A DNA stretch of 63,876 bases. Origin: a virus. The notes under the pieces are model-generated. The model ran no database searches. It was not told the DNA's origin and was given only the letters and a program-made list of their open reading frames with translations. The DNA lies in IMG/VR virus record IMGVR_UViG_3300026078_000003, positions 1 through 63,876 of that record. One strand, 5' to 3'. How positions within the stretch are numbered: the first letter of the stretch is position 1; every line of letters starts with the position of its first letter. Shown piece after piece: positions 58,667 to 63,876 of this stretch. Position numbers and translations under genes: made by a program.

Positions 58667-58803
58667 TATCGATCGGCGCCTTTTCCGTATAAGATTCGCA
58701 ACACGATGCGATGCGATAATGTCTCGTGAATCTTTATCTTTCTTTGCTTCCCTGAGGCAGCCATTACGCGCAAAAGAAACTGAATTCGTTTGATCTCGAT
58801 CAC
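58666..58803 (-). CDS. Short basic protein, 45 aa
   Basis: GTG 58801-58803 preceded by AGAGAG. The product (V)IEIKRIQFLLRVMAASGKQ, then HRIVLRILYGKGADR, is basic and helical. Its TAA overlaps the next ATG (TAATG). Unknown. Confidence 0.45.
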   Translation of the reverse strand: MIEIKRIQFLLRVMAASGKQRKIKIHETLSHRIVLRILYGKGADR

Positions 58804-58815
58804 GATTTCTCTCTT

Positions 58816-59073
58816 TTAGTCTCGTGGGCTAAAAAGATCATTTGCTCGCGAAATTCGTGGGATTGATTTAAGCAATGTAAGCGCGCGCCGCCAACGTGCA
58901 CGATACTTTCGGCACCACTCGTGATGATATGCTTCTCCAGTATAGGGACCGTTACACCAGCACGGACCTTCGCGTTCTGGCGTCGGAACTCCAAGCGCAA
59001 TCCAGATACGTTCCATCAAGTCTTCATCCATTGACACGGGTACATAGGTTATAACTTTTCTTGTTCGAGACAT
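58816..59073 (-). CDS. Hypothetical protein, 85 aa
   Basis: MSRTRKVITYVPVSMDEDLM, then EGPCWCNGPYTGEAYHHEWC. The CxC ... C cluster with His suggests metal binding. It is the first gene below the 59.17 kb promoter. Confidence 0.6.
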   Translation of the reverse strand: MSRTRKVITYVPVSMDEDLMERIWIALGVPTPEREGPCWCNGPYTGEAYHHEWCRKYRARWRRALTLLKSIPRISRANDLFSPRD

Positions 59074-59442
59074 TATATATCACACATTTCTTTGTGTTGA
59101 TTCGATTTTCCAAAGAATAACGGTTTTTTCTCTCCTGATCCTTTGTTTATAATAGATAGCCTATCACCGTGCCTGTTGTTTGTCAAGCAACACCATAGAT
59201 ATTCATTTTTCTGGATCGAACGTCATTCTTTGGTATAGATCAAGTGAAAACCAAAAATATTCTGCGTCAGGTTTGGACGTAAAAACACCTAACATTTGGT
59301 TTATCTCGTCCTGAAACCTAATAGCAACGCTCGCTCGCCTCGAATCCCTCTTCTGTATTTATCTTAGGCACGTACCAAACCACCAAACGGCACATTTTCA
59401 GGCATAAAATTTTGGTATTTTCGGCAAAAGTACCAAATATCT
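59074..59442. other. 369-bp intergenic region with promoter and repeats
   Basis: Contains the leftward promoter at 59158-59186 and TTTGGTAT (59229-59236). It also has GTACCAAACCACCAAAC (59372-59388) and an inverted repeat TTTGGTA-N13-TACCAAA (59411-59417, 59431-59437). The 14-mer ACCAAACCACCAAA is shared with 33660-33673. A short minus frame ending ...LYQRMTFDPEK at about 59207 has no ribosome binding site and is not called. Confidence 0.5.
59158..59186 (-). promoter_or_regulatory. Leftward sigma70-type promoter
   Basis: Minus strand: TTGACA (59181-59186), 17-bp spacer, TAGGCT (59158-59163). It precedes the 58816-59073 gene by about 80 bp. Confidence 0.5.
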
Positions 59443-59706
59443 TTAATAATCATCCGGGTATTCCTCCACTAACACAGTGTAAATAGGGAATCCGTTTTCT
59501 GAAAGCTCTCCCGTTGCTTCACGGACGACTTGGATGGTCTCATCTCCATTAATTTCACGATAACATTTCACGGTTTTATCTCCTTTCTTCGGCGGCAATA
59601 GCCAACCCTCGCGATTCGCTACCTCGGTTTCAATCTCGTACTCAGCGTAGATGCGTCCGTCTTCTTCGTCGCGAGCGAAGTGAAATTTGCGTCCTTCGAG
59701 AGTCAT
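59443..59706 (-). CDS. Hypothetical protein, 87 aa
   Basis: MTLEGRKFHFARDEEDGRIY, then PPKKGDKTVKCYREINGDET. Starts at the overlap with the upstream stop (59703-59706). Ends EEYPDDY. Beta-rich; unknown. Confidence 0.6.
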   Translation of the reverse strand: MTLEGRKFHFARDEEDGRIYAEYEIETEVANREGWLLPPKKGDKTVKCYREINGDETIQVVREATGELSENGFPIYTVLVEEYPDDY

Positions 59707-60117
59707 TTGCTTTCCCTCCGTCCGCCATGAACAATTAAAAGCTCTGGAAAGTCTTCAGCCAAATCAAAACCTTCGACATAACTACAATATACTTTATTGC
59801 CGTCTTTGAAAGTAATACCTTTTATGATTTTTCGCAGCTTTCGGTTTTCATTTTTTAGTTCTTCTAAGTTCATCTCTTTAGCTCCCTTTGTGGTGGCGCG
59901 ATTCGTTGCCGGAGACCAGTCATCAAATCCCTCCAATTCAAAACCATCCGCCTCGCGAAATTCGTGGAATATTTCTTGTCTATCCGCCGAAGAGAACAAC
60001 TCAATCTCTCCGGTTCCGTCTGCGCGTCTAAACCATCAAGCGCGAATCTCTCGGCGTTCTGTTCTGTCGGAGAGCGAGCTTAACGGGACTGAAGTTTACG
60101 GCGTCTGTCCAATGCAT
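59703..60117 (-). pseudogene. Conserved small phage protein with a frameshift
   Basis: ATG 60115-60117 with AGAAGGAG upstream gives MHWTDAVNFSPVKLALRQNR, then stops after LMV. A +1 shift at TTGATGG continues with WFRRADGTGEIELFSSADRQ and LEGFDDWSPATNRATTKG. In relatives the 'MxWxxAVxxSPxxxA...EGFDDWxP' parts are one protein. The frame ends at 59703. A sequencing error, a recent mutation or +1 recoding would all fit. Confidence 0.6.
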
Positions 60118-60134
60118 TTACGCCACTCCTTCTA

Positions 60135-60395
60135 TTAAGCTCTCTTCAATCTGCTTACGAATTCGTTTCTAATCTCTCTTCTTTCGATTCGCTCTTTGTC
60201 ATCTATGGTGAAATGCGCCGCTAGCTGTTGCGCTTTCAAATGCTCGAATCTTCCAAGCTCGCGATACTGAGGCTCGATTCCGTTTTGCGGCTTGATCAAG
60301 ATCTGAGTTTCATATCTGCCGTCATCGTGACAGACAAGGCGATAGTGAGATTGAGCGATGTTGGCGCCGCCGTTCCATTCTTCAACGATTCGCAT
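60135..60395 (-). CDS. Hypothetical protein, 86 aa
   Basis: I use ATG 60393-60395 (MRIVEEWNGGANIAQSHYRL), which overlaps the upstream gene's end. The frame is open further upstream, but only without a good start. Beta-rich and basic at the end (RIERREIRNEFVSRLKRA). Unknown. Confidence 0.55.
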   Translation of the reverse strand: MRIVEEWNGGANIAQSHYRLVCHDDGRYETQILIKPQNGIEPQYRELGRFEHLKAQQLAAHFTIDDKERIERREIRNEFVSRLKRA

Positions 60396-60585
60396 AGTGC
60401 TCCATTGCTTCTGCTTTCGCTGACCACACGCAACAAGCAGACGACGCATAATAATAAAATTTATCGGGTCCTTGAATCTCGTATCCTCCAAGTGTGCTCT
60501 TTGTTGCTGAGAATTCCTTTGGGGCAAGCTTCAAATCTTTTTTGGTTGCTGCTAAAAGTTCGCGACAAAACGAGTGAGCATCCAT
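60382..60585 (-). CDS. Hypothetical protein, 67 aa
   Basis: MDAHSFCRELLAATKKDLKL, then YEIQGPDKFYYYASSACC. Starts after AGAAGGGAAG. Follows the terminator cluster at 60.63-60.76 kb, so it is probably read by antitermination or from a weak promoter. Confidence 0.55.
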   Translation of the reverse strand: MDAHSFCRELLAATKKDLKLAPKEFSATKSTLGGYEIQGPDKFYYYASSACCVWSAKAEAMEHYANR

Positions 60586-60628
60586 TTCTCTGGGCTTCCC
60601 TTCTTAGATTTAAATAAGCCAAACAAAA

Positions 60629-60710
60629 CGAAGCAGCTCTCCGACCGTCACCGGGATCTACGGCTCAGGATCATCTGTATAAGCATGAGTTTCATCCGAG
60701 AGCTGCTTCG
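60629..60710 (-). terminator. Intrinsic terminator with long loop
   Basis: A perfect 13-bp inverted repeat, CGAAGCAGCTCTC / GAGAGCTGCTTCG, with a 56-nt loop, followed on the minus strand by TTTTGTTTG. It covers the end of the 60692-60880 gene. The long loop suggests a structured RNA as well as a terminator. Confidence 0.65.
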
Positions 60711-60880
60711 ATTACTGATTCACTCGAGTCTCTTAGAAGCCAAAAAACAACTCCTCTGGAGTTGCTTGTTCGAGACTTTGGATTTTTAATGCCCTGACAT
60801 AGGCTGCAACGAATTCCAGAATAATCACCGTTATAAGTTGCCGAGAAATTGTCAAAATCTGCGTCCTTAAAATAGTGCAT
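60692..60880 (-). CDS. Small protein at start of the early leftward transcript, 62 aa
   Basis: ATG 60878-60880 with GAGGAGG 12 bp upstream gives MHYFKDADFDNFSATYNGDY, then IRCSLCQGIKNP. It has one CxxC pair. An intrinsic terminator is embedded in its coding sequence and another at its end. Its leader RNA is highly structured. No family was recognised. Confidence 0.55.
   Translation of the reverse strand: MHYFKDADFDNFSATYNGDYSGIRCSLCQGIKNPKSRTSNSRGVVFWLLRDSSESVIEAALG
60742..60764 (-). terminator. Intrinsic terminator inside coding sequence
   Basis: Minus strand: CAACTCC-aga-GGAGTTG followed by TTTTTT. A compact 7-bp stem with a 3-nt loop, classical in form, located within codons of the 60692-60880 gene. 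Confidence 0.75.
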
Positions 60881-60900
60881 CTCTTTTTGCCTCCTCTGTG

Positions 60901-60993
60901 TGTCGAGAGCCCCTTTCAAGGTAGCACGTCAACTCTGATCTCGCCTCACGGCTTTTACGCCCAGCCCGACTTACCTCTGAGGCGCTCTCGACA
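60901..60993 (-). ncRNA. Candidate structured leader RNA
   Basis: On the minus strand TGTCGAGAGC (60993-60984) pairs with GCTCTCGACA (60910-60901). Inside, GCCTCA (60983-60978) pairs with TGAGGC (60948-60943), stacking directly on the first stem. AGGTA (60976-60972) can pair with TACCT (60923-60919) as a pseudoknot across the structure. It starts close to the predicted transcription start (about 60992) and ends just before the GAGGAGG of the first gene. No known riboswitch class was recognised. Confidence 0.5.
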
Positions 60994-60998
60994 AAGAA

Positions 60999-61027
60999 AC
61001 ACTATCCCGCTTTTTGTGCCAGATCAA
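60999..61027 (-). promoter_or_regulatory. Candidate leftward early promoter
   Basis: Minus strand: TTGATC (61022-61027), 17-bp spacer, TAGTGT (60999-61004). The match is moderate, but it would start RNA about where the outer stem of the leader begins. The GTCCT-N6-AGGAC element lies 36 bp upstream of the -35 box, about one helical turn closer than at the other three promoters. Confidence 0.4.
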
Positions 61028-61063
61028 GCCGGTTTGGGGCCTTTTACAGAAAATTTACATTTT

Positions 61064-61079
61064 GTCCTGTTTTGAGGAC
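61064..61079. promoter_or_regulatory. Candidate operator/activator site C
   Basis: GTCCTGTTTTGAGGAC, a perfect 5-bp dyad, with TTTACATTTT before it. The 15-mer TTTACATTTTGTCCT is identical to the reverse complement of 39140-39154 region sequence. The site lies between the early leftward promoter and the XRE gene promoter. Confidence 0.6.
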
Positions 61080-61109
61080 GTTTGCGGCTCCCGATCGTGT
61101 CTCTGATGA

Positions 61110-61139
61110 TTGACAAGATTATCCGCGAGCATCTATTCT
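61110..61139 (+). promoter_or_regulatory. Promoter of the XRE gene
   Basis: TTGACA (61110-61115), 18-bp spacer, TATTCT (61134-61139). Predicted start about 61146, upstream of ATG 61185. The operator-like site C lies 31 bp upstream, which would allow autoregulation. Confidence 0.6.
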
Positions 61140-61184
61140 AATCTTCAATCGCGGCTCTATAAATGAAAGTGAGCCAAACTCAAA

Positions 61185-61466
61185 ATGTCAACGTCGCCAA
61201 TGTCAAGTTCTCTTAATCCCGACGATCGTTTTTACAATATCGATTTCGTTATCGATCAAATCGGCTATCGTCCTCTTGCCCGTCGCGCTAACTTGAGCGC
61301 CGGTCACGTTCATCGCGTGTTGAACGGCAAAATCAAGAGCCCTGTTCTCGGGACTCTACGGAAGCTTTCGGCGGCTTCGCAAATCTCGCTAGATGATTTG
61401 ATTTTCTATGTCGAGAAGCAGATGGATTTAAGTAGAAAGAACGCAAGAACAGCGAACGCGGCCTAA
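61185..61466 (+). CDS. XRE-type HTH regulator
   Basis: 93 residues (start ATG 61185; ATG 61200 is an alternative). VIDQIGYRPLARRANLSAGH, then VHRVLNGKIKSPVLGTLRKL and SAASQISLDDLIFYVEKQ, is a lambda-repressor-like helix-turn-helix (xLARRANLSAGHVHRVLNG). It is the only clear HTH repressor of the phage and may bind the GTCCT-N6-AGGAC sites. It converges with the late operon, whose last gene ends at 61494. Confidence 0.85.
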   Translation: MSTSPMSSSLNPDDRFYNIDFVIDQIGYRPLARRANLSAGHVHRVLNGKIKSPVLGTLRKLSAASQISLDDLIFYVEKQMDLSRKNARTANAA

Positions 61467-61493
61467 TTGCGACGCCCATCTCTGTGTCTTGAT

Positions 61494-61991
61494 TTATCTA
61501 TGCAGTGAGAAATAAACAGTAACCAGTGTCGCGACCAGGCCTATTGCACCCATAATAACCTTCGTCGTCAATGTCATTCCTTCTTCGCGGTTTTCAAATC
61601 GGCTCACGCGTCTCTCTACAGTTTCAATGGTTTTATTTGTCGCTTCCAGTCTCGTATAGAGATTATCTACAAGCGACTGAACCCACGGTTTAATATTATT
61701 ATGCGTCTCTAATTTCTGCTCAGCAAATTCTTCCGTTTTGGCAGCAAGAAGCTTGTTAGCTTCAATCGTTGCCGCTCCTGTTTCCTTGACCGCAGTTAGC
61801 GCTATCGTCAGTGCTTCTTTGGTGGAAGATAAAGCGAGAGCAGCGGCGGCTTCTTGAGCTTTGAACCGCTGTTCATCGCGCTTTTCTTTTTCAGCGAGAA
61901 GACTCTCAAAATACTCTTTCAGAGAGATAGAGATAGACTCATCTTTTTGTGGCCGTTTCATTTCAGGAAGCCTGTTATTTGTATATGGCAT
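61494..61991 (-). CDS. Coiled-coil protein with C-terminal membrane segment
   Basis: About 165 residues. Long charged helical region (KEKRDEQRFKAQEAAAALAL), a coiled coil with an ETVERRVSRFENREEG end, and a C-terminal membrane helix VIMGAIGLVATLVTVYFSLH. The layout resembles phage tail-anchored lysis or virion-entry proteins. It is the last gene of the late operon. ATG 61989-61991 is preferred over the TTG just before it. Confidence 0.65.
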   Translation of the reverse strand: MPYTNNRLPEMKRPQKDESISISLKEYFESLLAEKEKRDEQRFKAQEAAAALALSSTKEALTIALTAVKETGAATIEANKLLAAKTEEFAEQKLETHNNIKPWVQSLVDNLYTRLEATNKTIETVERRVSRFENREEGMTLTTKVIMGAIGLVATLVTVYFSLHR

Positions 61992-61997
61992 CAACGG

Positions 61998-62207
61998 CTA
62001 ATCCACAACCAAAGGAATTGCGGTTGGTGGCAGAAGTGATTTCCAGACGCCGCCAATATTGTATTCTAGGTCAAAACCAGTCACACGGAAAATAGGCGTA
62101 AGCACTCCCGCGACGTAAATACTCAGCGTGGCTTCAGTTGCTTCGTTTCCATCAGTCGTGGTTATCTGCTTTCCGCTCCAAGTGAATTCAGGCGAAACGA
62201 TTGCCAT
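61998..62207 (-). CDS. Hypothetical protein, 69 aa
   Basis: MAIVSPEFTWSGKQITTTDG, then VTGFDLEYNIGGVWKSLLPP. Beta-rich small protein, 4 bp before the next gene. A virion decoration role is possible. Confidence 0.6.
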   Translation of the reverse strand: MAIVSPEFTWSGKQITTTDGNEATEATLSIYVAGVLTPIFRVTGFDLEYNIGGVWKSLLPPTAIPLVVD

Positions 62208-62243
62208 GTAGAAAATCTCCTGAAAAAGTCGAACAAAAGAAAT

Positions 62244-62302
62244 AAAAAAGTGGAGCGAGAATCCTTTCTAAATGGAAAGGGAAACGAATTGATCCTCGCT
62301 CC
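62244..62302 (-). terminator. Intrinsic terminator (minus strand)
   Basis: Minus strand: GGAGCGAG ... CTCGCTCC (8-bp outer stem, extended by ATC/GAT with a mismatch), with an inner CCTTTC/GAAAGG stem, followed by ACTTTTTTATTT. Located 34 bp after the stop of the 62336 gene. The two genes below must be read through it or use another promoter. Confidence 0.75.
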
Positions 62303-62335
62303 GGCCACAAAGCTTTCCGTCTGACCGTCTAGATC

Positions 62336-63163
62336 CTACGGTGCCAACTTGCTATTCACTTTCAGAACCTCTAACGCTAAGGATCTCAACTGTTGCGCCC
62401 AATGACCGCCGCCACTGGTTCCAACCTGCTTATTCAATTCGGTAAGGGCCGCTGTCGCTTGGGATGCCAGAGGAGAAATCGCGCTCGTGAGAGCTGACTG
62501 TGAAACACTTGCAGGCTGACTTGGCTGTGTCTGCTGCTGCGATTGCCCTTGCGCTGGGCTCCCGCCGCCTTTGATCGATCTGATATCCGCCTGAACCTGC
62601 GCGACGGTCTGAGCGAGAAGCGCGATCTGCTGAAGCCCCTGGAGAATCTGATCGACAGGGAGAGGGCCGGAGGGATTCAATGCGGTCGAGGCCGCTCCCG
62701 TCGAGGCAGTTGCGCCGGTGCCCGAACCCAGAGCAGATCCTGCTGGATGTGCCTCTGTCGTCCCTGTTGACGCTACCCAGGCCGGAGTATGCCCTTGCCA
62801 CTCGGCCACCAGGAGGTCGGTCTGTGCCTCAGCGGGAGGCTCTCCGGCAGCCGGGTATCGACGCTTCAGCTCCTCTCGGGCGATCGCAGTTCTGGCGCTG
62901 TCGATGTGAGGCGGCACCGCGACGAGATATGCGCCATTGATGAGATGAGGATCTTGATTCGGGATCAAATCGCCCTGATAGCGGCCGAATGGAATGCCAT
63001 ATCTCTTATCGATCCAATCGAGAGGATCGCTAGTGGGCGTATGCTCGGGATGAAACGATCCCGCGAGAGGGAACGTGAATGGTTGCTGGACATCGCCACG
63101 TGGCGATCCGGTCCAAAGAGGAATAGTGTTAGGTGGTGCTTGATATGGATAGTTGGAAGACAT
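62336..63163 (-). CDS. Virion-region protein with Gln/Ala/Ser-rich C terminus
   Basis: 275 residues. The N-terminal half (YPYQAPPNTIPLWTGSPRGD, IDKRYGIPFGRYQGDLIPNQ, PHIDSARTAIAREELKRRYP) is a folded domain. A Gly/Ala/Ser linker follows, then helices with a Gln-rich middle (ILQGLQQIALLAQTVAQVQA). A GC-rich patch covers 62690-62900. It may be a fibre-connected or DNA-ejection protein. Confidence 0.65.
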   Translation of the reverse strand: MSSNYPYQAPPNTIPLWTGSPRGDVQQPFTFPLAGSFHPEHTPTSDPLDWIDKRYGIPFGRYQGDLIPNQDPHLINGAYLVAVPPHIDSARTAIAREELKRRYPAAGEPPAEAQTDLLVAEWQGHTPAWVASTGTTEAHPAGSALGSGTGATASTGAASTALNPSGPLPVDQILQGLQQIALLAQTVAQVQADIRSIKGGGSPAQGQSQQQTQPSQPASVSQSALTSAISPLASQATAALTELNKQVGTSGGGHWAQQLRSLALEVLKVNSKLAP

Positions 63164-63213
63164 AGCGGTAAAATCTCCTTTCTTGCTGCCTGTGTTTTTG
63201 CCCCGGAAAGCGT

Positions 63214-63483
63214 TTAAATATCTCCCGGTTTCAGTGACGCTTGACGACGATGATACTCGCTCGGCGACCGCTGTTCAGTGCTCGCGGCGCCTACGTATTT
63301 CTCAATTTCGGCCGCGATCTTGGCAACTTCATTCGTCGCGGCAATAAACCTATCTCGCATTCCGTAAGTTGGCTGCGTGATCGGCGCATTTAGCAAAATC
63401 GAAGCGTTCATGCACTGCATTGTCTGAGTGAGAGCGTTTCCGTTGTCAATGATCTGTTTCGCGCAGGGAAGGCCACCCATCAT
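63214..63483 (-). CDS. Hypothetical protein, 89 aa
   Basis: MMGGLPCAKQIIDNGNALTQ, then GMRDRFIAATNEVAKIAAEI. A helical protein, 50 bp upstream of the 62336-63163 gene, touching the stop of the membrane protein gene. Unknown. Confidence 0.6.
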   Translation of the reverse strand: MMGGLPCAKQIIDNGNALTQTMQCMNASILLNAPITQPTYGMRDRFIAATNEVAKIAAEIEKYVGAASTEQRSPSEYHRRQASLKPGDI

Positions 63484-63876
63484 TAATCTCCTTTTCTGTT
63501 ATGTAAACGGATATATTCCGCTTCTTGTTCGGACTCCTGCATTGACTCTCTAACAGCTTGGCGGATAATGTCGTTCATTTTTCCAAGTTGAAGCTCATGA
63601 GTCTCCACTTTTTGCCAGAGCTTGATATTATCTTGCTGATAGTAATCGACCTTGGCTTGCATCGTCGCGGCCCACCAGATACCGCCAGCGGTTTGTGCGA
63701 CGAGATAGAGAACAAAACCCACGATCAAGCCTGACGGAAGATTGATTCCGCCGCCGCTATTGGTGCGCCGCAAAAAAGAGGAATCATCGTCTTGATCGTT
63801 CGCGCGGCGCCGATAGAATGATCCTGTTCCGTCTAGGGATTCATTCAACCACGCAAGTATGCGTTGCAGGCGTTGA
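63483..63876 (-). CDS. Small membrane protein with coiled coil, C-terminal part
   Basis: Continuation of the gene that starts at ATG 151-153. The frame is open through the window end (63876 equals 127). Membrane segment LIVGFVLYLVAQTAGGIWWA, then MQAKVDYYQQDNIKLWQKVE, a coiled coil and an acidic end. Full length is about 139 residues. The downstream stop lies at 63483, next to ATG of the 63214-63483 gene. A holin- or virion-ejection-related role is possible. Confidence 0.75.
   Translation of the reverse strand, partial: QRLQRILAWLNESLDGTGSFYRRRANDQDDDSSFLRRTNSGGGINLPSGLIVGFVLYLVAQTAGGIWWAATMQAKVDYYQQDNIKLWQKVETHELQLGKMNDIIRQAVRESMQESEQEAEYIRLHNRKGD
63750..63876. repeat. 127-bp direct terminal repeat (right copy)
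   Basis: Identical to 1-127. See the left copy for the reasoning that it marks a circular overlap. Confidence 0.9.

Noticed and set aside
60629-60710. Hammerhead or other self-cleaving ribozyme in the long terminator loop
   Set aside because: Neither strand has the CUGAUGA and GAAA core in the right order; a terminator explains the perfect stem and T-run.
1-63876. Alternative genetic code to explain frameshifted genes
   Set aside because: TAA, TAG and TGA are all used as normal stops at well-coupled gene ends; the disruptions are frame changes, not in-frame stops.
1-63876. tRNA genes, integrase and partition genes
   Set aside because: I looked for cloverleaf-like sequence with CCA ends, tyrosine/serine recombinase motifs and ParA motifs and saw none; a tRNA search program would be more sensitive.

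Overview
The window is an essentially complete genome of a tailed double-stranded DNA phage, about 63.7 kb, with a siphovirus-type module. Bases 1-127 are repeated exactly at 63750-63876, and one reading frame runs seamlessly across that join, so the sequence is a circular (or circularly permuted) molecule of 63,749 bp opened at an arbitrary point. I found no integrase, ParA/ParB pair, tRNA gene or ribosomal RNA. The host cannot be named. Strong AGGAGG-type ribosome binding sites, TTGACA/TANNNT promoters and Sec-type signal peptides point to a bacterial host. Many gene families are the kind seen mainly in environmental phages.

Layout. Almost everything is on the minus strand. (1) 61.0 -> 41.0 kb, leftward early region: many small genes plus an XPD/DinG-like helicase, PD-(D/E)XK nuclease, Sak4-like ATPase, ERCC4 nuclease, an IS110-like protein flanked by an 18/36-nt repeat array, a family A DNA polymerase split over two genes (UDG plus 3'-5' exonuclease; polymerase), a NADAR gene and a deaminase-like gene between them, an HNH protein and a probable small terminase subunit. 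(2) 39.2 -> 41.06 kb, rightward operon of seven small genes including a ribbon-helix-helix protein. (3) 38.9 -> 26.6 kb, leftward accessory and packaging region: small proteins, a DUF7178-like/HNH fusion, a lysozyme-like protein, a secreted 8-cysteine microprotein, a DarG-like macrodomain, the large terminase and a lyase-like glycan-active protein. (4) 26.0 -> 26.5 kb, small rightward operon with a second ribbon-helix-helix protein. (5) 25.8 -> 0/63.7 -> 61.5 kb, leftward virion operon: portal, protease, decoration, major capsid, connectors with a glycosyltransferase/methyltransferase cassette inserted, tail tube, frameshifted tail chaperones, 1804-residue tape measure, tail tip, spike, DUF1353 protein and small membrane proteins. 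It converges on an XRE-type repressor gene at 61.2 kb.

Control. Three promoters (25.98, 38.98 and 39.19 kb) carry the same upstream element, a GTCCT-N6-AGGAC dyad followed by a TGTRAM box, at a constant 45-46 bp from the -35 box. A fourth copy lies beside the repressor gene, between it and a candidate leftward early promoter. The leader RNA of that early transcript can fold into a closed multi-stem structure and is followed within 300 nt by two intrinsic terminators.

Most notable: the IS110-like gene with its regular repeat array; stand-alone NADAR and DarG-like macrodomain proteins that could reverse DNA ADP-ribosylation by DarT-type defence toxins, plus a decayed SLOG gene; a C-terminal peptide shared by three otherwise unrelated proteins; the common promoter architecture; and several small genes carrying single frameshifts.
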